Below, one piece after another: positions 1-9,175 of a stretch of 64,000 nt of DNA. Position 1 is the first letter of the stretch. Every line of letters starts with the position of its first letter. The notes beneath the pieces were generated by a model. The model had not been told where the DNA came from. It did no database searches and saw only the letters and a list, made by a program, of their open reading frames with translations. This DNA comes from Lysinibacillus fusiformis (GTDB taxonomy: Bacteria > Bacillota > Bacilli > Bacillales_A > Planococcaceae). The stretch spans positions 1-64,000 of the forward strand of contig NZ_PDFK01000008.1 in the NCBI RefSeq assembly GCF_002845985.1, read 5' to 3'. The position numbers and the translations under genes were made by a program.

Positions 1-92
1 GGACGCCCCCTGGAAAGGACGCTGGCGGAACGGAAATCAACCCCTCGCCTTACCACATTGCTTATTATGCCGTTGACATTACCTTTTTTCAA
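1..92 (-). repeat. Edge-truncated copy of intergenic repeat
   Basis: Bases 1-89 align without gaps to 24259-24347, including the core gacgccccctggaaagg, the gcggaacggaaatcaacc end and the ttgacatyacctttttt tail. This is one end of the repeat family described at 23849-24300. The rest of the copy lies left of the window. Confidence 0.75.
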
Positions 93-263
93 CAACAAGT
101 CAAGCAAATATAGATAACTATAATTGCTTGACTTTTATAGTTTATCGTATTTAATTCTTTAGAAAAGCCAGCTATTTCTCTAACAGTTTTGATAGTCCTC
201 TTTACTATCGATTTCCCCCGCCGGATGATGATTTGATAACGTCTGCCTTTATTTAGCAAACAC

Positions 264-294
264 AAAAAAGGCTAAGGATTTCCCCGAGCCTTTC
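264..294 (-). terminator. Rho-independent terminator after first AraC/SBP gene
   Basis: Read on the minus strand, AAAGGCT and AGCCTTT pair around a C/G-rich loop and are followed directly by a T tract. It lies just past the stop codon at 303. Bases 93-263 show no gene that I can support. Confidence 0.8.
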
Positions 295-302
295 TAGTTT
301 AC

Positions 303-2252
303 TTATTTTTTCAGTATATTTGGAAATTCCTCTAACAGCATGTTACTTGTTGTCATATCATCATAATTCCATTTATCCTCAATAAAGTGAACTTTATTGT
401 TCTTCACGGCAGGTAAGGAGTTCCACAATGGCTCTTGTGTTAATTCATCAAATGCCTTTTGTGCCTCTTTATCTCCAGAAATTAATACAAATAATTGATC
501 ACCCACAAGTGTCTCATGCAGTGTTTCTTTAGTAATTTCAATATATGGCCCACTATTTGGCTGTAATGCCTGTACCTTTTCGTCCATAGTATATCCTTTG
601 TCTTGATACAGCAAGCCTGCTACCCCGCCTGTTTTCATCACGAACATTTTTTTATTCCAAAAAAATTGGAATACGACAGCCGTTTCTCCTTCAGCCACCT
701 TACCATTTGCGCGAAGCTGTTCCCACATTGCATCGGCATCTTCATTATATTTCCTCAGTAGCTGCTCTCCCTCTTCCTTTTTACCAACAATATCAGCAAC
801 GACTGGGAATCGATCCTTTAATGGCTGCATACCATCGAAAACAACGGTTGGTGCAATTTTAGAAGCTTCTTCAACCTCATTATCCATAATATATGACAGC
901 ATAATCAAATCGGGCTTTAACGTCAGTACCTTCTCTAAATTTGTTGGAAAGCCGATATCTGTTGAACTAATTTTCCCGTTATCTTCTAAAACACCGCTCT
1001 CGATGAAACGACGATCTACCCCAACAGGCTCTATACCTAATGCTATTAAATCACCAATTGCATTACCCTGAAGGACAATTCGTTCTGGATTTGTAGGAAT
1101 GTCTACTTCTGTCCCTTGAAGGTCTTTGTAAACCCTTGTCTCAGTAGAGCTAGCTGACTGACTTTCTACTACAGTCTGATTTTGTCCAGTAGTTTCATTG
1201 TTTAGATTAACAGTACCTCCCGTACATGCTGATAATAGTAACGTAATACAAAGTAGTGCCATTGCTGTGAATGAAGCTCTTGAACCTCTATGCATATGTA
1301 TAACTTCCTCTCGCTTATATTGATAATGATTATCACTATCAATATATCGCCATATTGGTCTCCAAACAATGGACGATTCAATGCTATTTTGAGGACGATG
1401 TATAGCATTTTTTCTTTCTTGTTTTCTAAAGCGTAATGGCGTAACACCCCTATGCTTTTTAAAAAGACGGCTCAAATAATAAGGGTCCTTATAGCCCACA
1501 TTTTCGGCAATTTCCTTCAATGTGGCATCCGTTTCTACTAATAAATTTGCCGCTATATCAAGGCGAATCTGAATCAAATAGTCAATTACACTATAACCCG
1601 TTTTCTTTTTAAAAATGGACGCTAAATAAGGAACGCTATAATTCAAATTGGCTGCAATAGATTCTAGTGTCAAAGCCTGTGCATAATGCTCTTGTAAATA
1701 TTTCATTACCTGTCCTACAAGGTCGGGCTTCATCATATCTATACCTTGGCTATGTAGTTGCTGTAGCAGATTATGAACAAATTGATAGAATAATGATTTC
1801 ACATGAAAGCGATCTATTCCACCAGACTTCCTCCACTCCTGCTCCATCAATTTAACTTTGTGAAAAATAGCAATCGGGTAACTGGGTATATAGCTATATT
1901 GCAGTTGAAATGGATTACTTTTATCCATTAGGCGTAATACTTCCGGGCGCATAGGATTAGGCATGGTCGCTTTATAAAAAATCAAATAATACGCCAACTC
2001 ATCCTCCGTTAGAAAAATATCTAAAATAGTCCCTTTGCTACCATGTATGACTTGAAACTGCTGAATAATATACTCGATTTGATTGAGCTGAACTTGCGCC
2101 CTTCCTCGAGAAACAAAAATAAAGCCATTAGCTGGCATTTTATAAGACTGTAATGTTTCTCCCATCCTCATAATCTGATGCCGAACATCTAGCACTTTGA
2201 TAGCAGCATGATCCCACAGGTATATATGGTCATCAACATTCATAATGCACAT
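303..2252 (-). CDS. AraC-type regulator fused in frame to iron-siderophore binding lipoprotein
   Basis: The 649-residue frame has two halves. Residues 1-290 are an AraC-type regulator: a cupin-like N-terminal part, then two helix-turn-helix units at about 185-285 (LTLESIAANLNYSVPYL and TLKEIAENVGYKDPYYLSRL). Residues 320-649 are a type II signal peptide (LLLSAC, Cys343) and a helical-backbone substrate-binding domain of the FhuD/FeuA class (PERIVLQGNAIGDLIALGI). A Fur box at 1321-1335 and a ribosome binding site (GAGGAAG) precede an in-frame Met320 at 1295, so a 330-residue lipoprotein could be made separately from 303-1295. B. subtilis Btr is a known AraC-SBP fusion but, as I recall, has no internal lipobox. 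The long form would put the DNA-binding half in the cytoplasm and the receptor outside. No permease or ATPase gene is adjacent. The next gene (2359-4281) is a paralogue. Confidence 0.85.
   Translation of the reverse strand: MCIMNVDDHIYLWDHAAIKVLDVRHQIMRMGETLQSYKMPANGFIFVSRGRAQVQLNQIEYIIQQFQVIHGSKGTILDIFLTEDELAYYLIFYKATMPNPMRPEVLRLMDKSNPFQLQYSYIPSYPIAIFHKVKLMEQEWRKSGGIDRFHVKSLFYQFVHNLLQQLHSQGIDMMKPDLVGQVMKYLQEHYAQALTLESIAANLNYSVPYLASIFKKKTGYSVIDYLIQIRLDIAANLLVETDATLKEIAENVGYKDPYYLSRLFKKHRGVTPLRFRKQERKNAIHRPQNSIESSIVWRPIWRYIDSDNHYQYKREEVIHMHRGSRASFTAMALLCITLLLSACTGGTVNLNNETTGQNQTVVESQSASSTETRVYKDLQGTEVDIPTNPERIVLQGNAIGDLIALGIEPVGVDRRFIESGVLEDNGKISSTDIGFPTNLEKVLTLKPDLIMLSYIMDNEVEEASKIAPTVVFDGMQPLKDRFPVVADIVGKKEEGEQLLRKYNEDADAMWEQLRANGKVAEGETAVVFQFFWNKKMFVMKTGGVAGLLYQDKGYTMDEKVQALQPNSGPYIEITKETLHETLVGDQLFVLISGDKEAQKAFDELTQEPLWNSLPAVKNNKVHFIEDKWNYDDMTTSNMLLEEFPNILKK
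1293..1335 (-). promoter_or_regulatory. Fur box plus RBS and internal start inside the AraC/SBP frame
   Basis: TGATAATGATTATCA at 1321-1335 matches the 7-1-7 Fur consensus TGATAATNATTATCA at every defined base. On the minus strand it is followed by GAGGAAG, 8 bases, then ATG at 1295. That ATG opens a typical lipoprotein signal peptide. The box itself is translated as part of SDNHYQYK. No clear -35/-10 was assigned. Confidence 0.8.
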
Positions 2253-2292
2253 AATTCCTCCTACCTATCTTTTTTACTACTATCATTATAAT

Positions 2293-2307
2293 TGAAAATG
2301 ATTCTCA
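2293..2307 (-). promoter_or_regulatory. Fur box upstream of first AraC/SBP gene
   Basis: Minus-strand TGAGAATCATTTTCA matches the 7-1-7 Fur consensus with two mismatches. It lies about 40 bases upstream of the start at 2252, consistent with iron repression of the whole gene. Confidence 0.65.
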
Positions 2308-2314
2308 AATGAAA

Positions 2315-2341
2315 GCCAAACTACATTGATGGTAGTTTGGC
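2315..2341 (-). terminator. Terminator between the two AraC/SBP genes
   Basis: A perfect 10-bp stem, GCCAAACTAC with GTAGTTTGGC, has a 7-base loop. On the minus strand it is followed by TTTCATTT. It lies just after the stop codon at 2359. Confidence 0.75.
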
Positions 2342-2358
2342 TTCCGAAAATATTCATG

Positions 2359-4281
2359 TTATTTATTTTTATCCATTTTGTTAAAGGCTTCTACTACAAT
2401 ATCAAGCTGCTTCTCTAATGAAACGGGATCATTAAAGTAGGAAGCATCACTATCTAATATAGTGACCTTGTTATTTTTCACCGCAGGTAGCTCATTCCAT
2501 AAAATACTTTCCTTTAGAAATGCAAGTGCTGTATCTTCTACAAAAATAAAATCTCCTGCATAATCCAGCAAACGTTCAATGGAAAATGCAACTCCCCATT
2601 CTTTCGACTCAAGTGCTTCTTTTTGAACCAAGGCTGGCGCATTTAGCTGGAACTCCCCATAAATAATTTCTCCACCTCTAGAATAATGATCACCATATAT
2701 GTAAACCTCTTTGTCAGTACCACCCATTAGAGAAACGGTCTGATCTCCAACAACCTCTTGGATAGTTGACTTGTTGTCGGCAATTTTTTCATCCCAATTA
2801 TTTATCCATTGAGCGGCTTCTTTTTCTCTATTAAGCATCTTACCAAACTCTACTAATTGTTCACGGTAACTCATGGCGCCATACTTAATGCCAACAGTTG
2901 GCGCAATCTTTTCAAAGTTTTCAAAGCCTTCCATGCCATCAAAAGCAATAATTAAATCTGGTTTCAATTCCAAGATTTTTTCAATCGATTTGTTGTCACC
3001 AATACTTTCAATGCCATCTATTTTACCTTCAAAATAAGGATTACTTAACGCAAAATCAGACATACCAATAGGTTTAATGCCCAATGCCAATAAATAACCC
3101 GCATAACTGTCTGCTACAACTACAATACGTTTCGGATTTTTGGGAATCTCCACTTCTCTATTCGCCGCCTTATAAACGATGGTTGCTTGTGTTACTTCGG
3201 TAGTCTGTCCTTGTGTCTTGGACTGTGGGTTTGTGCCATTCGAACAAGCACCCAATAGTAGTGTTAGACAAAGCAATACTATCGCTGCAAAGTTTGTTTT
3301 ATGTTTCTGAGACATTGGAATATTTTCTCCTTTTTTATATTGATAATGATTATCATTAACAATATATCGTTGAAACATTTCCCCTTCAATAGAGGATTCC
3401 ATGATGATTTGTGGAGTATCTTCTAGTATGCCTTGTTCCATTACTCGTTTTCTATATTTCCCTGGTGATATTCCTAGATGTCTTTTAAAAATACGATTAA
3501 AATAATGAACATCTGTATAGCCAACACTTGTCGCAATATCCTTTAAAGACACGTTTGTTGATTTTAATAGAGCTACAGCCTTTTTCATTCTTGTATGCAT
3601 GACATATTCGATAAAGCTATAGTTGGTCTCTCTTTTAAATACTGCCGATATATGTGATACACTGTAATTTAAATGCTCTGCAAGAGACTCTAGCTTTATC
3701 GAATCTGCATAATGCTCATCCACATACCTCTTTATTTGACTTACTAAATCTGTTTCTTTTACATAGCTCTCTTGGCTACATAACTCTTGATATATACTTA
3801 ATATAATTTGATAGAATAATGTTTTAACTTGCAAACGTTCCAGCCACCGTGATTGTTGCCAGCTTTCGTACATAAGCTGCACTTTTTCATAAATAGTTAC
3901 CGGATATTTCGGTACCAAGCTAAACTGGATTTGAAATGCATTTCTTTTCTCAAACAGCTGAAGAATCCTTTGACCAACAGGATAAGGAACAGAACCTTTA
4001 TAAAAAATAAGGTAGCACTCTAGTTCATTAGTTATTTGATTAATTTCTAAAGCTGCCCCTTTACCGCTATGTATCATTTGAAACTGAATCACGTGATAAT
4101 TAGTTTGATCCAAATGCACTTGCGCTGTTCCACGCGTGATTACTATAAGTACACTTGTTGGCAATTTATAAGGCTGTAATGTATCCCCTATCCTCATTAC
4201 TCTATGACGAACGTCTAATACCTTGATAGAAGCGTAATTCCAGAGTAGTAGATGTTCTTCTATATTCATGTCGACTTTCAC
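2359..4281 (-). CDS. AraC-type regulator fused in frame to iron-siderophore binding lipoprotein (paralogue)
   Basis: The 640-residue frame has the same plan as its downstream neighbour. An AraC sensor part is followed by helix-turn-helix units at about 190-285 (IKLESLAEHLNYSVSHI, SLKDIATSVGYTDVHYFNRI). A junction encoding NDNHYQYKKGE is followed by a type II signal peptide (LLLGAC, Cys346) and an FhuD/FeuA-like binding domain (IPKNPKRIVVVADSYAGYLL). An internal Met323 at 3315 has AAAAAAGGAG about 11 bases ahead, so 2359-3315 could encode a separate 318-residue lipoprotein. The N-terminal halves of the two paralogues are clearly similar, so this is probably an old tandem duplication. Divergence of the binding domains suggests different ferri-siderophores. 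It has its own upstream and internal Fur boxes. Confidence 0.85.
   Translation of the reverse strand: MKVDMNIEEHLLLWNYASIKVLDVRHRVMRIGDTLQPYKLPTSVLIVITRGTAQVHLDQTNYHVIQFQMIHSGKGAALEINQITNELECYLIFYKGSVPYPVGQRILQLFEKRNAFQIQFSLVPKYPVTIYEKVQLMYESWQQSRWLERLQVKTLFYQIILSIYQELCSQESYVKETDLVSQIKRYVDEHYADSIKLESLAEHLNYSVSHISAVFKRETNYSFIEYVMHTRMKKAVALLKSTNVSLKDIATSVGYTDVHYFNRIFKRHLGISPGKYRKRVMEQGILEDTPQIIMESSIEGEMFQRYIVNDNHYQYKKGENIPMSQKHKTNFAAIVLLCLTLLLGACSNGTNPQSKTQGQTTEVTQATIVYKAANREVEIPKNPKRIVVVADSYAGYLLALGIKPIGMSDFALSNPYFEGKIDGIESIGDNKSIEKILELKPDLIIAFDGMEGFENFEKIAPTVGIKYGAMSYREQLVEFGKMLNREKEAAQWINNWDEKIADNKSTIQEVVGDQTVSLMGGTDKEVYIYGDHYSRGGEIIYGEFQLNAPALVQKEALESKEWGVAFSIERLLDYAGDFIFVEDTALAFLKESILWNELPAVKNNKVTILDSDASYFNDPVSLEKQLDIVVEAFNKMDKNK
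3313..3358 (-). promoter_or_regulatory. Fur box plus RBS and internal start inside second AraC/SBP frame
   Basis: TGATAATGATTATCA at 3341-3355 is a perfect 7-1-7 Fur box. The surrounding minus-strand 19-mer differs from the classic GATAATGATAATCATTATC at one base. A strong ribosome binding site (AAGGAG) and ATG at 3315 follow at the lipoprotein signal peptide. The site occupies the same place in the frame as in the paralogue. Confidence 0.82.
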
Positions 4282-4304
4282 CCTCCTCCACTATGTATTA
4301 TAAA

Positions 4305-4319
4305 TGATATTGATTATCA
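4305..4319 (-). promoter_or_regulatory. Fur box upstream of second AraC/SBP gene
   Basis: TGATATTGATTATCA matches TGATAATNATTATCA with one mismatch. It lies about 24 bases upstream of the start codon at 4281. Confidence 0.72.
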
Positions 4320-4350
4320 TCCACTTTTAAAATAACGTGTTTAAGTAAAT

Positions 4351-4390
4351 AAAAAACACTAGCTATTAGAATTGATAGCTAGTGTTTTTA
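4351..4390 (-). terminator. Terminator after the SLH surface-protein gene
   Basis: AAACACTAGCTAT pairs with ATAGCTAGTGTTT around a short loop and is flanked by A and T runs. It lies just past the stop at 4395 and could work in both directions. Confidence 0.85.
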
Positions 4391-4394
4391 TATT

Positions 4395-7300
4395 CTATTG
4401 AGTTCTAGGTTGGATTAAGACATAGTTTGGAGCTGTTGGAGATGTAGATTCCTTCGCATAAACTATATTTCCGTATTTATCCTTCGTAAATAAATATATT
4501 TTTTGATCCTTTTGGAATATGTTTGTAGAATTTGGATCAGTGCTTGTTTGAATAGCCGTAAATGTTTTTTCAGAACTTGCATCTGAAGGTTTTGTTATTT
4601 GTCCCTTACCATAAGATATTATTCCTCCGCCAGGAATGTCTGTGTAATTATTGCTATCAGCTCTTTCGATAATATCTTTAATATTAGCTATTGTTAAGTC
4701 ACCCTGGTTTTTTGAAAGAACTGCATAATAGTAATGCTGATTCCATGTTATATCTGCATCTAAGTTAGCAATAACTCGAACCTGCTTAGAAATATTTAAG
4801 TCACCTGGGTACTGTATATCAGGTACTAACGTTGCTGAAGTAATTGTATTCACTTTTGTTGGATATTTGTATTCTGCTTTTAATTTACTGAATGCCCATC
4901 CGCCTTTATCCTTCGCGGTAGCATTGATTGTCATATCAAAGCTTTGTGTAACTTCATTTGCAAATGTTAGTATCATTTTACGTGGCTTCCATTCATCAAT
5001 TTCATCTACCTTATCCTGCCACTTCCATGAAGCATAAGTAGGAGTAATTGCAGTGCCTGTTTCAGGATTCACTAATTGGAAATCTGAATCTTTTAATTCA
5101 ATAGCCTCAGAAAAAGTCACTTCTAATGTTTTTCCATCAAGCTGTTTAACGATCGGATCCTCTACCTTTGGTGGTGTACCATCTGAGAAGAATTTATATG
5201 CCATTACACCTTTGTCAGTTTCGCCTGGTGTCAAAGTAATTGTTTTATTTTGCTGTTCATCAAAAGTATATACTTTTGACTCTGTACCTACTTGAAGCAT
5301 TGTTGCATTTTTATATCTATCTTTTACCGCAACATAAAGCTCATAATTTTGATGGGGTTCTAAAGAGGTAAAATTAATTTCATTAGTACCCTTTCGCATA
5401 TTGCTAGCTCTTCCTCTTTCAATAACCTCCTCAGCACTTGAAGGTACTGGAACTGTTGCATCGCCAGCTTTTCTAAGAATATAGTGATACGTACCATCTT
5501 CATCTGACATAAATTTGAAGGTAGCATTCTTATCTCCTTGAGCTATCTTTATCGATGTATTTTCAATTTTCGGTGGTGTTTGGTCATCGATTACATGTCT
5601 AGTCTCAATATCTGAAACATTTCCTGAACGATCGCGCAATACCATATAGATAGAGTAGCTCTTAAACGGATTTAAATTTGCTGTTGGTAATGGGATTACT
5701 ACCTTTTGTTTTCCTAGTTGAGCAGGTTTATTACCTCCGCTCCCAACAATATCGATTTCTTCTGTTCCAACCTTAAATTTTGTTTCATTTAATTGGACAG
5801 CTTCAATTAAACGTAAGCGGTCATCACGTGTAAGAGTTATATCTGACTCCATAATTAGATAATGATACGTTCCTGCTTTTGAAGCATTAAACTCAAGAAG
5901 TGTTTGGTCCTTTGTATTATTAATTACTGGTTCTCCTATAATTGTGAGGACTGGTAATTCAATATCGTTATGAATGTATTCGGCTGTGTTTCGCGGAACA
6001 GTATTATTTGGAATGTTATTGATATTTTCAAATTCGATATCAGCCAAATCTTTAACATTCGGTGATATTGTAACAACTAGATTATCCCCGTTTACAAAGC
6101 CTGTTAGTGATGGAATGGTGAAAATTAATCTTTTCTGAGCTTTATTATAGACAACCTTTGTAGGATGTATCGGTTGCTGTGCACCTTGATTGACTATCCC
6201 TGTACCTGAAAGATCATAGTTCTCTATTTTTTCAGCAGAAATAGGATCTAAATCCTCACTCACGGTTAGATAAAATTCATTTTTAATCTCATCTAGTAAT
6301 ACAAGTTGTCCACCTACAACATATGGTGGGATATTATCAAGCTCACCAGTTTTAAACTCTTTAACCGCCTCTTTAGGTATAGGATCTACCGAGAAGTTGC
6401 CTGAATCATCCTTCATGACAACATAAAGTTGATATTCGGTTTCAGCATCTAATTCTGTTAAAATTCCTGTTATTCCAAGTTCTCCAGCTTTTGCCTTCCC
6501 TTTACCTGTTGGGTTTGCGACGATATCTGCCGTTGTTGGGTCAGCTGCTGTTGTTTTCTTACGTACATAATAGTAATAATCTCCAGGTTCACTTGCTGCA
6601 AACTTGAATTCAGCACGTGTTCCTCCATGTAAAGGCGTAACTTGTAGAGATTTAACTACTGGTGGAGTTGCATCTTTCATTTGGAATGCTTGAGAGACAA
6701 TATCAGATGCATTTTTCGAGCCGTCTACAACCATGATGTAGATGACATATTCTTTTTTCTCACCTAGATTTGAAACTTTTATTGAGTTTGTGCCTTTGAT
6801 TGCCGCACTACTTCCGTATGCAACGTTTTCAATTGAAAGATGGTTTACCATTTCACGTTTATTAGGTGCCTCTGCTCCCTTTTCACGCACAATATAGTAG
6901 TACGTACCTACCTCATCAGATGTGAAATCTGCTTGAATCTCACTGCCATTGAGCACTTTGACATTTGTAATACTTACAATAGGCTTTGTTTTATCATCTG
7001 GATTCTGATTCTCGTTTTCGTCTTTATCGATTGGTTTGCCATCTGGATCTGTGATATTTCCGATATTGTCTTTATCATCTAGGAAATCATCAAAGATATT
7101 ATTTGGAGATTCATCTTTAGGTAAAATGACTTTGTCGATATACGTATAGTCCCCAATGTCAACCTTGCCGTATGAATTATCAACATATAGAGTACCGATA
7201 CGGCCATCTATATACAGCTCTAAATCTGTATAACTGTTGTAGTTTATCCAATCAATATTGCCATCTCCATAGATCGTTAACTTTGTTTCGGTATCCAGAT

Positions 7301-8651
7301 TTAATGTTCCAATATAGCCTTGAATTTCAAATTCGCGAACACTTCCGATGATGTCTACACGTGGTAGTTTCATATTGGATTCGATTTTTGTCCCTGTTTG
7401 TGATACTACTAGTCTCGAAACAGTGCTGTTATAAAATTCAAGATGCTTTTCAACATTTTTCATTTCTTGTTTTTCTTTTGACCAGTTGACAAATGGCTTA
7501 TCTTTATCAGGATTTTGGTTCGTCCAATTTTGAAGATCGTTTGTTGAATTGTTATTAGATGGACCATCGCCTTTAGTATTATCTGGATTCGACCAGTTGA
7601 TAAAAGAAATATTATTGCTCGCCACACGCCCAATGGATAATGGTTGATTGTTAGTAGCACCTAAATGCAATGGTGGTCGAACTGTTTCATTGACGAACAT
7701 AGTACCTGTCATCTTCAGATTCGAAAATTCAATATAGTTGCCATTAACTACAATGGTTGCACCTAATGAACCATAATCACCATCAAAATCAAGGAATTTT
7801 GAGCTTGTTCCGCTTGCATTTAATGTTAGTTTAGAGATGGATCGAACCTTCTTACCAGAAAGATCACCCTCAATATAAGCACCCTTTAAGACAGGTGCAT
7901 TATCGTCATTAAAAATATGTGAAAGGCTTTCTGGAACTGCATAGGCTTCACCATTTATATAAACGGCATCATCATCTACATCTATAATTTTGAAAGATGT
8001 TTCATTGTTCTTTTTCTCTTGTGAACGAACCACAAAAGAAGCAAACTGTCCACGATTTACAGCATCAAACGGAGAGAATGTCACAGGTGTTGTGCCTTCA
8101 GTAATATTTAAATCGATAAGTGTTTGAATATAGATAGCATTGCTTGATTGGCTATCTACATCTTTAAAAATATTGTTGTAACTAGGAGATACCTCCAAAT
8201 GGAATGCTAATACTAATATTTTTGCTAATTCGCCACGAGTCATCACTTCGTTTGGCATAAATGTGCCATTAGAATACCCAGACATAATGCCCGCGTTTTG
8301 CAATGCTGCGACAAATTTATAAAATTCGCTACCCTTCGGTACATCCTTATAATAAGGATTTTGGACATTTCTCGTATCCAATTTTAATGCCGTTGCAATC
8401 ATTTTTGCTGCTTGTCCACGTGTTACATTGACATCCGGACGGAAGGTTTTATCGGCAAACCCGTTAATCACACCCTGAGAATATAATTTTAATATATCGT
8501 TATAATGAACTGAGTATTGGTCGATGTCTGTAAAGGGAGAAGTAGCCGCTGCCGCTTTTTGTGGTGGAGGTACTACAACAGCAATCCCACTTGTAGCAAA
8601 TACTGTTGCTATCAAGGCTTTATTTACTTTTTGGATTTTAGATTTATCCAT
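4395..8651 (-). CDS. Large SLH-domain cell-surface protein with Ig/FN3-like repeats
   Basis: The start was placed at MDKSKIQKVN (8651), because AAAGGAAG lies 7-8 bases ahead. An upstream in-frame ATG at 8690 has no comparable site. The protein is about 1418 residues. A signal peptide ends near AAAA/TSPF. Three SLH modules follow at about 35-205 (FTDIDQ, YYKDVPKGSEFYKFV, NIFKDVD), which in this family bind pyruvylated secondary cell-wall polymer. The middle (about 210-560) is rich in short beta-type repeats, followed by an acidic DPDGKPIDKDENE linker. At least four Ig/FN3-like units share an EAxGTYHYLxxx pattern (for example DEVGTYYYIVREKG, ASEPGDYYYYVRKK, DEDGTYHYILRKAG). Near the C-terminus is an SbsA-like Ig unit (VEDPIVKQLDGKTLEVTFSE). 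No catalytic domain was recognised. It is probably structural, adhesive or S-layer-associated. Confidence 0.85.
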   Translation of the reverse strand: MDKSKIQKVNKALIATVFATSGIAVVVPPPQKAAAATSPFTDIDQYSVHYNDILKLYSQGVINGFADKTFRPDVNVTRGQAAKMIATALKLDTRNVQNPYYKDVPKGSEFYKFVAALQNAGIMSGYSNGTFMPNEVMTRGELAKILVLAFHLEVSPSYNNIFKDVDSQSSNAIYIQTLIDLNITEGTTPVTFSPFDAVNRGQFASFVVRSQEKKNNETSFKIIDVDDDAVYINGEAYAVPESLSHIFNDDNAPVLKGAYIEGDLSGKKVRSISKLTLNASGTSSKFLDFDGDYGSLGATIVVNGNYIEFSNLKMTGTMFVNETVRPPLHLGATNNQPLSIGRVASNNISFINWSNPDNTKGDGPSNNNSTNDLQNWTNQNPDKDKPFVNWSKEKQEMKNVEKHLEFYNSTVSRLVVSQTGTKIESNMKLPRVDIIGSVREFEIQGYIGTLNLDTETKLTIYGDGNIDWINYNSYTDLELYIDGRIGTLYVDNSYGKVDIGDYTYIDKVILPKDESPNNIFDDFLDDKDNIGNITDPDGKPIDKDENENQNPDDKTKPIVSITNVKVLNGSEIQADFTSDEVGTYYYIVREKGAEAPNKREMVNHLSIENVAYGSSAAIKGTNSIKVSNLGEKKEYVIYIMVVDGSKNASDIVSQAFQMKDATPPVVKSLQVTPLHGGTRAEFKFAASEPGDYYYYVRKKTTAADPTTADIVANPTGKGKAKAGELGITGILTELDAETEYQLYVVMKDDSGNFSVDPIPKEAVKEFKTGELDNIPPYVVGGQLVLLDEIKNEFYLTVSEDLDPISAEKIENYDLSGTGIVNQGAQQPIHPTKVVYNKAQKRLIFTIPSLTGFVNGDNLVVTISPNVKDLADIEFENINNIPNNTVPRNTAEYIHNDIELPVLTIIGEPVINNTKDQTLLEFNASKAGTYHYLIMESDITLTRDDRLRLIEAVQLNETKFKVGTEEIDIVGSGGNKPAQLGKQKVVIPLPTANLNPFKSYSIYMVLRDRSGNVSDIETRHVIDDQTPPKIENTSIKIAQGDKNATFKFMSDEDGTYHYILRKAGDATVPVPSSAEEVIERGRASNMRKGTNEINFTSLEPHQNYELYVAVKDRYKNATMLQVGTESKVYTFDEQQNKTITLTPGETDKGVMAYKFFSDGTPPKVEDPIVKQLDGKTLEVTFSEAIELKDSDFQLVNPETGTAITPTYASWKWQDKVDEIDEWKPRKMILTFANEVTQSFDMTINATAKDKGGWAFSKLKAEYKYPTKVNTITSATLVPDIQYPGDLNISKQVRVIANLDADITWNQHYYYAVLSKNQGDLTIANIKDIIERADSNNYTDIPGGGIISYGKGQITKPSDASSEKTFTAIQTSTDPNSTNIFQKDQKIYLFTKDKYGNIVYAKESTSPTAPNYVLIQPRTQ

Positions 8652-9034
8652 CCCACTCTTCCTTTCGCTTATGTATTTTGATACGTACAAATATCATTTC
8701 CTCATACTCTTTATATCGGCTCGTAGCTAACGAACCTTCATAGATAAATCTAAATTAGTCAGGTAAATTTCTTGATTAATCAAATGACCTTTCTATTTCT
8801 GAAATGGTGATTAATTTTTCAGTTTGCTAACTGAGTGATTCGCCATTTTGACTCACCTTTCTATTTCTTTTGGAATGATAGCCCTTCTTAATGAGCATCT
8901 TTTCCCACTTTTAGAACGGGCTCTACACTTTGACGAGCTCTTCCATGTGATATCACCACTTCTCTCCTCTTCAAACCATTGTGGCCACGTTTTACCCTCA
9001 CTAATAACAAAATAAATTCCCTTCATCCACACAA

Positions 9035-9072
9035 CAAAAAAGCCAAGGAGCATCGGTGCTCGCTTGGCTTTT
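9035..9072 (-). terminator. Strong terminator downstream of diguanylate cyclase
   Basis: AAAAGCCAAG-GAGCA and TGCTC-(G)-CTTGGCTTTT form about 15 bp of stem around a 4-base loop, with T runs on the minus-strand side. It lies about 236 bases past the stop at 9308, so that transcript would carry a long structured 3' region. The stem also suits the plus strand. Confidence 0.8.
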
Positions 9073-9175
9073 CACGATATATAGGCATACATCTAGTCGT
9101 CCTTGGGGTGTCATAAGGGAAAGGGGGATAACCTTACGTCTTGTCAAGTCGATCAAGAGATGTGACCCGAGTTAC

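Noticed and set aside
8853-9053. Minus-strand 66-codon ORF
   Set aside because: No convincing ribosome binding site, and its start sits within a terminator. Arg/Lys/Ser-rich random-looking product.
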